From Prevotellaceae bacterium (lineage in GTDB: Bacteria > Bacteroidota > Bacteroidia > Bacteroidales > UBA932): 55,391 nucleotides of DNA. The translations under genes and the position numbers were made by a program. Location: the NCBI GenBank assembly GCA_031269545.1, contig JAISYZ010000243.1, positions 1-55,391 on the forward strand. The letters run 5' to 3'. The notes beneath the pieces are model-generated. The model was given only the letters and a program-made list of their open reading frames with translations, searched no databases and was not told the DNA's origin. Shown here piece by piece: positions 16,890 through 27,256 of the stretch. The stretch's first letter is position 1. Each line of letters starts with the position of its first letter.

Positions 16890-18599
16890 ATGGATCTAAT
16901 ATTTTCAATATTAACTCTTATCGGTTCCATAGGGCTTTTTCTGTATGGAATGATGAAAATGAGCGATGCTCTTCAAAAAACAGCAGGCGAAAAAATGCGC
17001 AATGTTTTAGCTTCGATGACTTCCAACCCTCTTAAACGAATACTCACAGGAGCCTTAATTACATCAGTAATTCAATCATCAAGCGCAACAACGGTAATGA
17101 TTGTAAGTTTTGTAAATGCGGGATTGATGACTTTAACACAATCGGTGGGCGTAATTATGGGAGCAAATATCGGAACGACAGCAACGGCGTGGATCATTTC
17201 GCTGCTTGGTTTTAAAGCTGATATTGCTACGTTAGCTTTGCCAATTATAGCATTCGGCGTGCCGATGATGATGCTTAAAAGCAAACGCAGAAAAACGATG
17301 GGCGAGTTATTAATAGGTTTTGCTTTGCTGTTTTTAGGCTTAGCGTTTATGAAAAACAATATGCCTGACCTTGGAAGCAATCCGCAAATAATGGAATTTT
17401 TAAAAAATTATACAGACGGAGGCATGTTGTCTGTTTTGCTTTTTGTTGCAGTAGGAACAATACTTACAATGATAATTCAATCGTCGAGTGCAACGGTGGC
17501 GCTTACTTTGATAATGTGCGCCAACGGCTGGATTTCATTTGAACTTGCCGCCGCAATGGTTTTGGGCGAAAATATAGGAACAACGATAACAGCAAACATG
17601 GCAGCAATGGTAGCCAATGTTTCGGCGCGGCGTGCAGCTTTGGCACATACAGTCTTTAATATATTCGGAGTCGTCTGGGTATTGATTTTGTATCATCCGT
17701 TTTTAGATTTGGTTGCCTATGTTTCAAATTTAGTAGGCGCAGGCGATCCGCTTCAAGCAAGAACAGCCATAGATGTTACTATTTCGCTGTCGCTGTTCCA
17801 TTCAATGTTTAATATTATAAATACGTTTATTCTGGTTTGGTTTACAAAATATATAGTAAAGATAGTAACAAAACTTATAAAACAGAAAGATACGGGCGAG
17901 GAAATTTTCAGACTGCGCTATATAACAACAGGAATGATGTCAACAGCGGCATTATCGCTGCAACAGGCAAAATTAGAAATAAGCCATTATGCAAAACGCT
18001 GTACGCGAATGTTTTCGATTGTACGCGAGATGTTTTATGAAAATGCGCCCGAAAAATTTAGCGAACAGTTTACGCGTATCGAAAAATATGAAGATATTAG
18101 CGACAGAATTGAAGTTGAAATAGCAAATTATATTTCAAAAGTATCGGAAGGAGATCTTAGCGAACTCAATGTTCATCGAGTTCAAGGAATGTATAAGATA
18201 ATTGACGAAATAGAAAGCATTGCCGATTCGGCATATAATCTTGCACGAACATTAAAACGAAAAAACGAAAATAAGATTGAGTTTGATGCTGCATTGACAA
18301 AAGATTTGAACAATATGTTCGACATTGTTCAAAAAGCGCTCGAAATAATGAACAGCAATCTTGAAAAAGGATTTGCACAAATAAAAGACATACACAATGC
18401 ATACGAATGTGAAAAGGATATAAATGTAAAACGTTCGCAACTTCGTGATAAACACATATTAAATATCGAAAACGGAAAATATTCGTATTTGGCGGGAACA
18501 GTTTATACAGATTTAATAAACGAGGCAGAAAAGCTCGGCGATTATATTATAAATGTGTCGGAAGCGATTTTTGAAATAAGCCAGCGAAACGAGATTTAA
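16890..18599 (+). CDS. Na/Pi cotransporter family protein with PhoU-like domain
   Basis: The 569-residue membrane protein has two copies of the NptA-family signature QSSSAT (about residues 67 and 196), each within an inverted-repeat half of the transport domain, and about eight to nine hydrophobic segments to residue 330. The C-terminal 220 residues are soluble, helical and PhoU-like, a common fusion. The family takes up phosphate with sodium; some members may export it. It stands alone, in front of a convergent AlkD-like gene. Confidence 0.85.
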   Translation: MDLIFSILTLIGSIGLFLYGMMKMSDALQKTAGEKMRNVLASMTSNPLKRILTGALITSVIQSSSATTVMIVSFVNAGLMTLTQSVGVIMGANIGTTATAWIISLLGFKADIATLALPIIAFGVPMMMLKSKRRKTMGELLIGFALLFLGLAFMKNNMPDLGSNPQIMEFLKNYTDGGMLSVLLFVAVGTILTMIIQSSSATVALTLIMCANGWISFELAAAMVLGENIGTTITANMAAMVANVSARRAALAHTVFNIFGVVWVLILYHPFLDLVAYVSNLVGAGDPLQARTAIDVTISLSLFHSMFNIINTFILVWFTKYIVKIVTKLIKQKDTGEEIFRLRYITTGMMSTAALSLQQAKLEISHYAKRCTRMFSIVREMFYENAPEKFSEQFTRIEKYEDISDRIEVEIANYISKVSEGDLSELNVHRVQGMYKIIDEIESIADSAYNLARTLKRKNENKIEFDAALTKDLNNMFDIVQKALEIMNSNLEKGFAQIKDIHNAYECEKDINVKRSQLRDKHILNIENGKYSYLAGTVYTDLINEAEKLGDYIINVSEAIFEISQRNEI

Positions 18600-18660
18600 T
18601 GATTAATAATTAAAAAGCACGTAATTATATCATTGCTTTGTTTTTTGCAATAATGAAATA

Positions 18661-19386
18661 TTATTCCTTCAAAGTCATATAATATTCGCGCAAGTCGGCA
18701 TCAAATTTTTCAAGAGCATAACGAAGCGCGGTTCGAGGCATTATTGCAGCGTATTTGTCAAGAAATTTCAGTTGAGTTTCGACATCACGTTTACCTATTT
18801 CGCGCAGCATCCAGCCAATTGCTTTATGAATCAAATCGTGTTTATTGTCTATAAGCATTTCGGCAATTGCAAGCGTATCCTCAAAATTCCCTTTGCGAAT
18901 AAAATGAAATGTAGCAATAATTGCAATACGCTGTTTCCACAAATTGTCGGACACAACGAAGTCGTAAAGAATCGACTTGTCTTTGTTGTCAATAAATGCG
19001 CCAAGTAAATTTGGAGCAGATGCATCGACCAAGTCCCAATTATTTATTCTGTCTATATTGTTCAAATAGCAAAGTGAAATTTTTTGGCGTTTATGTTCAT
19101 CTATTTCTTTTTCCATTTTCAGAACAAGAATTTCGATGCCTGCACGCCGTATCTCATGATATTTTGACTGTAAGAGCAAAGCCGTTTGCGAGAGATTTGT
19201 TTCTTTAAAATACTCTTTGGCAACATTACGTATTTCAGGGGTTCCTATTCCTAAAAAAACATCGTTTTCGGCGTATTCGCCATAACCGGTTTTAAAATAT
19301 CGTGCCATTTCTTTTGCTTTTTGGTCGTTGCTCATTGAACGTAATTTTTCGACAATAACACTTGATAATTTCTTGTTTTTCTCCAT
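18661..19386 (-). CDS. DNA alkylation repair protein, AlkD-like
   Basis: The protein is an all-helical HEAT-repeat glycosylase-type fold of about 241 residues. Recognisable segments are GIGTPEIRNVAKEYF, NNWDLVDASAPNLLG with the conserved Trp-Asp, WKQRIAIIATFHFIRKG and HKAIGWMLREIGKRD, ending MPRTALRYALEKF. AlkD removes N3- and N7-alkyl purines without base flipping; several family members have other or unknown roles. I start at the internal Met at 19386 (MEKNKKLSS), because the longer frame adds a hydrophobic stretch foreign to the family. Confidence 0.82.
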   Translation of the reverse strand: MEKNKKLSSVIVEKLRSMSNDQKAKEMARYFKTGYGEYAENDVFLGIGTPEIRNVAKEYFKETNLSQTALLLQSKYHEIRRAGIEILVLKMEKEIDEHKRQKISLCYLNNIDRINNWDLVDASAPNLLGAFIDNKDKSILYDFVVSDNLWKQRIAIIATFHFIRKGNFEDTLAIAEMLIDNKHDLIHKAIGWMLREIGKRDVETQLKFLDKYAAIMPRTALRYALEKFDADLREYYMTLKE

Positions 19387-19718
19387 GATAATTGAAATTT
19401 TTATCAAAAATATATAAAAAATATGAATTAATAACATCTTTTTGGAAATATATTAACAGTCAATCATATTAACTTATTTATTATCAGAATATTAATTATT
19501 GGTAAATTTATAATCAGTAGCTTTGTCTATGGTAAAAATCGTTTCTAATCTGTGGAATTATCTAAATATTAACAATATACGCTAATTATTTATTTTGAAA
19601 AGATTTTGAGTTTTTTTACCTTTATTATTCATTTTTAAGTAGTTAAAGTAAAATAAAAAATGTAAAAACAAATGTAAAAATATAGAATTAATTTTACAAC
19701 ATTACAAAGTCAGTGAAT

Positions 19719-19998
19719 TAATTAGCCGCACCTTAAAAAGCAAAATTTTCAGATACAAAAATTAATAAACAGGCATTTATAAGGTTTGAAAATAATGACG
19801 TCCCGTCAGGGACAGATATTGGAAGGAATATACAATATCGCCTATGGAATACAGAACAATTATTAATTTGTTTGTTTATTCGTTGCAAATATGTACCTTT
19901 GATATTGAATTTGTCTGCGTTTGGAACTGTAACTGTACTGAAATGCAAGACATTTCAAAAATGAATAATTGTTACACGCAGTTTATTAAGGCGGTTAT
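19719..19998 (+). repeat. Dispersed repeat, family B, copy 1
   Basis: The left part (19719-19815) matches the elements at 34360-34534 and 42393-42550: TAATTAG, CCTTAAAAAG, AAAATTTTCAGATACAAA, then the palindromic core GTCCCGTCAGGGAC (19801-19814 region). A weak right end reading TTATTAAGGCGGTTATA lies near 19982-19998, resembling the inverted terminus, but this end is uncertain. The 671-base gap from 19387 to 20057 holds nothing else that I recognise. Confidence 0.6.
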
Positions 19999-20057
19999 AC
20001 AGACTGAAAATAAATTTTGTCATATAGTAAACATAAAAATATAATTACATTTTAGCA

Positions 20058-22358
20058 TTGAAAAATTTCAAAAAAGAATTAAACGAAATACAATATAAAG
20101 CGGCAACTGCGATAGATGGAGCATCGCTGATAATTGCAGGCGCAGGTTCGGGAAAAACACGCACACTCACATATCGAATAGCCTACATGATAGAACAGGG
20201 TATTGCTCCGCAAAATATTCTTGCTCTTACATTTACAAACAAGGCGGCAAGCGAAATGCGCGAAAGGATAAGAAATATTGCAGGACAACAAAATTCTTAC
20301 CGCCTGTGGATGGGAACATTTCACTCTATATTTTCGCGCATACTTCGTTCCGAACCAGATGCAACAGGTTTTTCCTCAAATTTTACCATCTATGACACTG
20401 CCGATTCAAGAAGCCTGATAAAGTCAATAATAAACGAACTTGGTTATGATGATACAAAATATAAGCCAAACGAAATACAGTCGCGAATATCGAAGGCAAA
20501 AAACGCACTTATTACTCCCAGTGCTTATTGTGCAAATGCCGTACTTTTGGAAGAAGATAAAAAACTGCAAAAACCTTATTTTTTCAACATATACACAATA
20601 TATGTTCAGAAATGCAAACTTGCAAATGCAATGGATTTCGACGATTTACTGCTCAATACCAATATACTTTTTCGCGACAATATCAAAATTTTGGAAAAAT
20701 ATCAAAATCAATTTAAATATATTTTAATCGACGAATATCAGGATACAAATTATTCTCAATATCTGATAATAAAAAAACTTGCCGAACGTCATGGCAATGT
20801 CTGCGTTGTCGGCGATGATGCTCAAAGTATTTATGCTTTTCGCGGCGCACGAATTGAAAATATTTTGAATTTCAAAAACGATTATCCCAATTATAATGAA
20901 TTTAAACTCGAAGAAAATTATCGTTCGACACAAACCATTGTAAATGCTGCAAATTCTATTATCAAAAACAATTCCAATCAGATAAAGAAAAAGTGTTTTT
21001 CAAATGGTAGAGTAGGAGAGAAGATAGGCGTGATCAAATCTTATACCGATCAGGAAGAAGGTTTTTTGATTACAAACTCAATATCCGCAGTAATTAGCCA
21101 AAAACAGTTGTCATACGGCAATTTTGCAATATTGTACAGAACTAATGCACAATCGAGAATCTTTGAAGATGCTTTGCGGCGAAAAAACATTCCCTATAAA
21201 ATATACGGCGGACTTTCATTTTATCAACGCTCCGAAATAAAGGATTTTACAGCATATCTTCGTTTGTGCATAAATCATAATGACGATGAGGCGTTCAAGC
21301 GAATTGTGAATTATCCTGCACGCGGAATAGGAAACTCAACTATGGAACGTTTACAGATATTTGCAAATAACGAGCAAAAAAATCTGTTTGATGCAATAAA
21401 ATCAGAAAAATTTTCGACAAGCGAAATAAGACTTTCAACACAAAAAAAATTATATGATTTTGTAGAATTTATCGAAAATTTTACTTCAAAAGCGTTTACT
21501 ACCGATGCATTTGAATTTGCCAGAGAACTTGCAGTCGAATCGGGAATAATTGCCGATTTGCACCAGAACATTTCGGTCGAAGGAAAAAGCCGTTACGAAA
21601 ATATTGAAAGTCTTATGAACGGAATAAAAGAATTTTGCGATAACAAAAAAGCCGATTACGACAGTCAATCCGATTTTGTTACAACAATAAACGAATACAT
21701 TGATAACATATCGCTGATAACGGATGCCGACAACGAAAAGGCAGAAGATATTGACAAAGTTTCGCTAATGACAGTACATCAGGCGAAAGGTTTGGAATAC
21801 GATTATATATATATCGCAGGAATGGAAGAAAATATTTTTCCAAGTGTGGGAAACAATCTGTCGCTGAACGAACTTGAAGAAGAACGGCGACTGTTTTATG
21901 TTGCTCTCACACGTGCAAAGACAAAAGTAAACATATCGTTTGCACAGTCGCGCTATCGCTGGGGAAAACGCGAAAGCAACAAGATTAGCCCTTTTATACG
22001 CGAAATAGATGAGCAGTTTTTAGAAACAGAATTAGACAGCGAGCCTGAATACATTCCGACTGTATATAATGACGAAGATTATCACACAAGAAGAAAAACT
22101 CCGACAACAGCGCCAATGAAAGTAACTACAATCATAAAACGTCCGCAACTGAATCAACATAAGCCTTCGGATAATTTTGTTGCATCCGATTATCAAGATG
22201 TACGAATAGGAATGCGCATCGAACACGACCGCTTCGGATACGGCAAAGTTGTTGATATTGACAAATACGCACCCGATGGCAAAATGATTGTGATGTTTGA
22301 TGACAATACAAAACGAACTTTACTTTTCAAATACGCCAAAATACGAATAGTGAAGTAG
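20058..22358 (+). CDS. UvrD/PcrA-type superfamily I DNA helicase
   Basis: A 3'-5' DNA helicase of the UvrD/PcrA/Rep type, acting in excision repair, replication restart and removal of RecA. All motifs are present in order: LNEIQYKAA (Q motif), Walker A GAGSGKTRTLTYR, TFTNKAASEM, DEYQDTN, GDDAQSIYAFRGA, YRTNAQSR, MTVHQAKGLEYDY and YVALTRAK. The 766-residue length and Tudor-like C-terminal segment (VRIGMRIEHDRFGYGKV) fit PcrA/UvrD. The start is TTG: an in-frame stop lies at 20034 and the first in-frame ATG comes after the Walker A motif. Confidence 0.92.
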   Translation: MKNFKKELNEIQYKAATAIDGASLIIAGAGSGKTRTLTYRIAYMIEQGIAPQNILALTFTNKAASEMRERIRNIAGQQNSYRLWMGTFHSIFSRILRSEPDATGFSSNFTIYDTADSRSLIKSIINELGYDDTKYKPNEIQSRISKAKNALITPSAYCANAVLLEEDKKLQKPYFFNIYTIYVQKCKLANAMDFDDLLLNTNILFRDNIKILEKYQNQFKYILIDEYQDTNYSQYLIIKKLAERHGNVCVVGDDAQSIYAFRGARIENILNFKNDYPNYNEFKLEENYRSTQTIVNAANSIIKNNSNQIKKKCFSNGRVGEKIGVIKSYTDQEEGFLITNSISAVISQKQLSYGNFAILYRTNAQSRIFEDALRRKNIPYKIYGGLSFYQRSEIKDFTAYLRLCINHNDDEAFKRIVNYPARGIGNSTMERLQIFANNEQKNLFDAIKSEKFSTSEIRLSTQKKLYDFVEFIENFTSKAFTTDAFEFARELAVESGIIADLHQNISVEGKSRYENIESLMNGIKEFCDNKKADYDSQSDFVTTINEYIDNISLITDADNEKAEDIDKVSLMTVHQAKGLEYDYIYIAGMEENIFPSVGNNLSLNELEEERRLFYVALTRAKTKVNISFAQSRYRWGKRESNKISPFIREIDEQFLETELDSEPEYIPTVYNDEDYHTRRKTPTTAPMKVTTIIKRPQLNQHKPSDNFVASDYQDVRIGMRIEHDRFGYGKVVDIDKYAPDGKMIVMFDDNTKRTLLFKYAKIRIVK

Positions 22359-22403
22359 TTCATAGACACGTCATTAACTGTATTCAATACTGAATATTCA
22401 AAT

Positions 22404-23597
22404 TTACTTTGCTGTTTCGTTTATTTTTTTGCGTATCCACAATACATTTATCAGGCATATTATCGAAAGAATTACGAAACCTGCTGAAAATGTAAGCATT
22501 ACGCTTGAATCAATTTCTGCATTATCGAACAAAACGGAAATCTTTTCGATATAAAAATTTCTAAAAATCAAAACAACTGTAAATGCAAGTAAAAAGATAA
22601 TTCCTGTAAGCGATAAACCTAATATTTTGTAAGGTTTTGCAACTGCGGCTCGTGAATATCCGAGCAAAATCAGATTTTCGAGTTTCTCTTTGTTTTTGTA
22701 AATGAGCAAACTTATACTCAACAGCATCAGCGATATTGCCAAAAGCGTAATTATCAAACCGATTGTCAAAACGGTAATTATTACTAAACGCATAAAATAT
22801 GCGGCTTTACCTGTATTTCCACGATAGTCGGCAATTTCGTAATTTTTTTCGCCGAAATATTTTGTAATCAGCGGATCGCCAGGATTGTATGTTTCAACAA
22901 GAATACGCGATGGCATTGATGTGTTGTCGTTTCCAAATTCAATATTTGCCCATTTCAAAAATGTTTCGGGAGCAAGTATTGTGTTCAGTTTGTCGGAAAA
23001 GCCAGCGATACGCGCATCAAAATTTTTGCTTTTGCCGTTTCCGTAAATTGTTACAGCTAATTTTACTTTTTCTACAAGATTTTCTGAAATTTGCGGTAAT
23101 CCCTGCGATTTTGCAAATCCGAAATTGTAGAGTGTCAGATAAGTTCGAGGAATAATTATCGGAATATAATTCTGTTCGTCTTTCCACGTCCAGTCTTCGC
23201 TTTGCACATCAATGAAATCATCGGGAACGGCTTCAAAAAACATTTCTGTGTAAAATCGCCCGAAAGTTGACGATGCTACAGATGCACGAATGCCAAATTT
23301 GCTTGATGTGAAAAATCCTGTTTTTTTTACAAATGGCTGTTTTTTTATGTCGGCGATATCTTTTTCGCTGAACGTTGTCGAAGACAGCGAAAGATTGGAT
23401 AATGTTGAAACTTTTTTGTTTATAACCAAAAAATCTGGATTCAAAAAACTGTCGTTAGAACTGTAAAGCGGTTTAGTGTCGGCGTAAAACTGAATACCGA
23501 ACAGAATTATTGAAAGTCCTACAAAACCTGCAAAAACGTAACCTGCAAGTTGAGGCAGGCTTAAATTCTTTTTTAATAATTTCCACATCAACATCAT
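22404..23597 (-). CDS. FtsX-like ABC transporter permease
   Basis: The 397-residue protein has one N-terminal membrane helix, a periplasmic domain of about 210 residues and three C-terminal helices, the MacB/FtsX permease topology. The segment NLILLGYSRAAVAKPY before the last helices resembles the coupling region of that family. It overlaps the ATPase gene upstream by 4 bases (ATGA). This looks like a mechanotransmission-type complex or a lipoprotein handling system; cargo is unknown. Confidence 0.75.
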   Translation of the reverse strand: MMLMWKLLKKNLSLPQLAGYVFAGFVGLSIILFGIQFYADTKPLYSSNDSFLNPDFLVINKKVSTLSNLSLSSTTFSEKDIADIKKQPFVKKTGFFTSSKFGIRASVASSTFGRFYTEMFFEAVPDDFIDVQSEDWTWKDEQNYIPIIIPRTYLTLYNFGFAKSQGLPQISENLVEKVKLAVTIYGNGKSKNFDARIAGFSDKLNTILAPETFLKWANIEFGNDNTSMPSRILVETYNPGDPLITKYFGEKNYEIADYRGNTGKAAYFMRLVIITVLTIGLIITLLAISLMLLSISLLIYKNKEKLENLILLGYSRAAVAKPYKILGLSLTGIIFLLAFTVVLIFRNFYIEKISVLFDNAEIDSSVMLTFSAGFVILSIICLINVLWIRKKINETAK

Positions 23598-24238
23598 AGC
23601 AGTATTTTATGGTTATATTTGAATTTATAAGGCTCGCCAAGCGATGCAACCAATAATGCCGCATTCTGATTTTTTACTTCATCGGCTATAAGATTGCAGG
23701 CTATTGAATAATTTGTTTCGTCGAGATGGCTGAATGCTTCATCAAGCAAAAGAAAATCAAATGGTTGACAAAGCGAACGTATTATTGCAACTCTCTGCTT
23801 CTGTCCAAACGAAAGCAGTGATAACGGAGTATTCTTTTTTACCGAAATGTCCAATTTTTCAAACATTTCTTCAATTTGTTTTTTAGTTTTATGATTTGTC
23901 AGGCGATTTTTTATTTCGACATTTTCTATTGCCGTCAGTTCTGAAAACAAACGGAAGCCTTGAAAAACAAGGCTAACGTGATTAGTCCGCAGTTCTTTTT
24001 TTTGACTTGAATTAAACTTTTTGGCATTTTTTTTGTCAAACAGAATTTCGCCCGAATAATCGTTACGTCTGCAATAAATAAAATCGAACAACGATGATTT
24101 TCCTTTTCCCGATTCGGAAAAAATCAAATATGTATTTTCTTTTTCGAAGCAAATATTTTTACACCAAATTTCCGAGCCTGAAACATCAGACTCGGAAAAT
24201 ATATTGGGTTTTACTGTATTTAACTTTATAGTTTTCAC
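23594..24238 (-). CDS. ABC transporter ATP-binding protein with atypical motifs
   Basis: The 214-residue ATPase pairs with the permease. Walker A is SESGKGKSS (residues 41-49; the usual first Gly is Ser), the Q-loop lies in LVFQGFRLF, the signature is LLSFGQKQR (LSGGQ expected), and Walker B plus catalytic Glu are LLLDEAFSHLDE. The H-loop is missing: after ALLVAS, where VTHD is expected, the sequence is LGEPYKFKY with no histidine. Family members lacking the H-loop His often hydrolyse ATP weakly. The gene ends in a 4-base overlap with the permease and starts 4 bases after the DUF4836 gene. Confidence 0.8.
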   Translation of the reverse strand: MKTIKLNTVKPNIFSESDVSGSEIWCKNICFEKENTYLIFSESGKGKSSLFDFIYCRRNDYSGEILFDKKNAKKFNSSQKKELRTNHVSLVFQGFRLFSELTAIENVEIKNRLTNHKTKKQIEEMFEKLDISVKKNTPLSLLSFGQKQRVAIIRSLCQPFDFLLLDEAFSHLDETNYSIACNLIADEVKNQNAALLVASLGEPYKFKYNHKILL

Positions 24239-24242
24239 ATCT

Positions 24243-25913
24243 TTATTTTAGTTCAAGATATTGTGATAGTAATTCGTCAATTCCTTTTAAAAGAATTTTC
24301 GAAGCATAATCATTTTCTGTAAATTTCAGTTTAAGTTCAAAACCATTTGTTTTTGTTGCGCTTCCGTTAATTGATTTTAATTTTTCGAGCAAAGGCATAG
24401 CCATCTTTCCTTCGGACGACATTCCTAACATGACTTTCAAGATTGAAGGATAATCGTTTATGTTAAGATTAAGATAAAAATAACTCGAAGCATCTTTGAG
24501 TTCCTCGCCGAAATCTTTTGCAGATGTGATGTCGGAACTGTAACCGTTGTCGAGGAAATTTGCAATTGCTTCAGGAGTTCCTGCCAAACATGCAGCATTC
24601 TTGTTTACAGCAAAATAAAGATTAATAGTGTTTATGTTTTTTAAATAATATCCGTCTGTATTTTTAACAAATCCTGCCTGTTCAATCAAGGCGGTTACAT
24701 CATTTTCTTTTCCTTCGACAATGCCTGCCGCTACAGCAAAATCGGGCGAAAAATTAGTCAATCCCGATAAACTTCCGATAAAATCACCTGTAAAGTTTTC
24801 GAGAACAGAAGTTATTTTTGCATCATACTGTTCTACCATCATTTTCATCGCCAGATTGTAATTGCTTGTATAACCTCTGTATTTATCAACAATAACTTCT
24901 TCTTTGTCAATTACGTTTCCGTCTTCATCGAGTACTTCAACTTCTTCGGTTGTTGTTTCTGTCGATTCTTCGGTTTGTCCGATGCCAAGAGTTTTTTTGT
25001 AGTAGTTGTAAATATCAAGCGGTTTGATTGCACATTTTAGGGCAATCAAACTTTTGTCGGAAATATATTTGTATAAATCGTTATTAAAATCTGATTTATA
25101 GAATTTTCCGAATATCTCGGCTGTTTTTTCAACAGGCAGCATTTTTCCTGTTGCAACAAATTCGCCTTTTTCTGCATTAAGACTTATTGACAGCGACATA
25201 TCTTTGTATAAATCGAGTTCTGATAATGCTGCCTGATCTGCGCCGTAACCTGCATAATACGACATTGTTTCGGCAATATTAATAAGGAAATTATACTCGC
25301 CATACAAATATACATCATTTTTGTCGGAATATTCGTTTTTGAACAGTTCGTTTGCCAAAATGCTTTTTGATTCATCTTTATTAAATATATCTGTGCCGTT
25401 TTCGTCTGCATTGGTTATTATTGCAATTTCGTCATTCCACTGTAACGAAATTCCATTGTCCAAATAAACTTTTTTGTCTTCGGCATCATAAGACAAGTTA
25501 ACTTTTTCAAGAAATGATTCAAAAGTTTTTACATTATCTATTTTAAATGTAACGCCGAAAGAAAAATTCGGAACATCATCATAAGCAGCATTATTGCCGT
25601 TTAACAGATAAAAGAAAATATTGTCAAGATTCAAACCAGATGTGCGTGTATCTTTCATAAAATCCTTCATGATTTTTCTTTCTTCGGCAGGTTCGTTTTC
25701 AATTTCTTTCTGTATAAGCGGATTACACTTGTATTGTTCCATGTTGTCTAATCCTGCCTTTTCAACAATCTGTTTGGCATTCAATGATAGTACTATCGCT
25801 GCATTTTGAGGAACAGCAACGAGATGAGGATAGGTAGTTGCGCTTTTCTTTGAGCAACCACAAACGATTACGCTAAACAGCGCAATAATGATTGAAAATT
25901 TAATTGTTTTCAT
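24243..25913 (-). CDS. DUF4836 family lipoprotein
   Basis: The 556-residue protein has a signal peptide with lipobox (VIVCGC, Cys20) and begins the mature part TTYPHLVAVPQNAAIVLSLN, as in the Bacteroidota DUF4836 family. An acidic Thr/Glu-rich linker (about residues 320-345) splits the protein into two similar halves. It is followed after 4 bases by the ABC ATPase and then the permease; I infer a lipoprotein-ABC complex. Its role is unknown. serS lies 39 bases upstream, so the four genes may be in one transcript. Confidence 0.78.
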   Translation of the reverse strand: MKTIKFSIIIALFSVIVCGCSKKSATTYPHLVAVPQNAAIVLSLNAKQIVEKAGLDNMEQYKCNPLIQKEIENEPAEERKIMKDFMKDTRTSGLNLDNIFFYLLNGNNAAYDDVPNFSFGVTFKIDNVKTFESFLEKVNLSYDAEDKKVYLDNGISLQWNDEIAIITNADENGTDIFNKDESKSILANELFKNEYSDKNDVYLYGEYNFLINIAETMSYYAGYGADQAALSELDLYKDMSLSISLNAEKGEFVATGKMLPVEKTAEIFGKFYKSDFNNDLYKYISDKSLIALKCAIKPLDIYNYYKKTLGIGQTEESTETTTEEVEVLDEDGNVIDKEEVIVDKYRGYTSNYNLAMKMMVEQYDAKITSVLENFTGDFIGSLSGLTNFSPDFAVAAGIVEGKENDVTALIEQAGFVKNTDGYYLKNINTINLYFAVNKNAACLAGTPEAIANFLDNGYSSDITSAKDFGEELKDASSYFYLNLNINDYPSILKVMLGMSSEGKMAMPLLEKLKSINGSATKTNGFELKLKFTENDYASKILLKGIDELLSQYLELK

Positions 25914-25952
25914 TTTTTTATTTTTATTATGTTTGTTAATATTATATTCTGT

Positions 25953-27221
25953 TTAAAAAATTCTTTCAAATCCTGTATATTTTTGCAGCAGTTTGGGAAT
26001 TAATATTCCTTGTTCTGTTTGATTGTTTTCGAGTAGCGCCGCAACAATTCGAGGTAATGCCAATGCGCTTCCATTAAGAGTATGAGCCAGTTGTGTTTTT
26101 TTATTTTCGTCTCGATAACGCAATTTCAAACGATTTGCCTGAAACGATTCAAAGTTTGATACCGAACTTACTTCAAGCCAGCGTTTTTGCGCTTCGGAAT
26201 AAACTTCAAAATCGTAAGTAAGCGCCGCCGTAAAACTCATATCGCCGCCGCAAAGACGAATAATTCTGTAAGGCAATTCCAACTGTTTAATGATTTCTTC
26301 AACATGATTCACCATTCTCTCCAATGCATCGTAAGAGTTTTCGGGCAGCGAAAGTTCTACTATTTCAACTTTGTCGAATTGATGTAACCTGTTTAGTCCG
26401 CGAACATCTTTTCCGTACGAACCTGCTTCGCGCCGAAAACACGGAGTATAAGCAGTCATTTTTACAGGAAAATCTGATTTGTTCAAAATTACATCTCTGT
26501 AAATGTTTGTTAAGGGAACTTCGGCTGTCGGTATCATATAAAAACCGTCAAGTTCGGCATGATACATTTGCCCTTCTTTGTCGGGCAACTGTCCTGTGCC
26601 GAAACCCGAATCTTCGTTAACTACAATCGGCGGTTCAATTTCCAAATAACCGGCTGCGGTATTTATATCGAGAAACATCGAAATCAAGGCTCTTTGCAAA
26701 CGCGCTCCTTTACCTTTATATACAGGAAATCCTGCACCTGTAAGTTTTACACCAAGTTCAAAATCAATAATATCGTATTTTTTTGCAAGTTCCCAGTGAG
26801 GCAAAGCATTATGCAATTCGGTGATTATGCCGCCGCGCCGCACTTCTACATTGTCATCTGCCGTTTTGCCGACAGGAACAGATGTATTAGGAATATTAGG
26901 CAACAAAACTATTTTTTCGAAAAGAAGTTTTTCTACTTCAATTTGTTCATCCTGCATTTTTTTTGAAATTTCTTTAAGATCACCGCTTTGTTGTTTTGCG
27001 GCATTGGCTTCTGATGGTTTGCCCTGTTTAAATAATATTCCTATTTCCTTTGCAATTTTGTTCTGTTCGGCAAGATTTGCATCAAGTTTTGTTTGAATTG
27101 CTTTTCTGTCATCGTCGAGTTTTAAAATTTCGTCGATAATATTTTTAGCATCAAAACCTTTAACGCTCAGTCGTTCGATAATATATGACGGATTATCCCG
27201 CAATTGTTTGGTAGTTAACAT
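25953..27221 (-). CDS. serS: Seryl-tRNA synthetase
   Basis: Charges tRNA-Ser with serine. The 422-residue class II synthetase has the N-terminal two-helix coiled coil (about residues 30-100) that contacts tRNA, motif 2 FRREAGSYGKDVRGL and motif 3 GSALALPRIVAALLEN. The length is normal. It is preceded by a good -7 element. Confidence 0.95.
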   Translation of the reverse strand: MLTTKQLRDNPSYIIERLSVKGFDAKNIIDEILKLDDDRKAIQTKLDANLAEQNKIAKEIGILFKQGKPSEANAAKQQSGDLKEISKKMQDEQIEVEKLLFEKIVLLPNIPNTSVPVGKTADDNVEVRRGGIITELHNALPHWELAKKYDIIDFELGVKLTGAGFPVYKGKGARLQRALISMFLDINTAAGYLEIEPPIVVNEDSGFGTGQLPDKEGQMYHAELDGFYMIPTAEVPLTNIYRDVILNKSDFPVKMTAYTPCFRREAGSYGKDVRGLNRLHQFDKVEIVELSLPENSYDALERMVNHVEEIIKQLELPYRIIRLCGGDMSFTAALTYDFEVYSEAQKRWLEVSSVSNFESFQANRLKLRYRDENKKTQLAHTLNGSALALPRIVAALLENNQTEQGILIPKLLQKYTGFERIF

Positions 27222-27248
27222 TCAGTTTATTAATTTTTAAAAATCGTG

Positions 27249-27256
27249 CAAATATA
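27249..27256 (-). promoter_or_regulatory. Candidate -7 element for serS
   Basis: Minus-strand TATATTTG lies 28 bases before the serS start. Confidence 0.5.
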
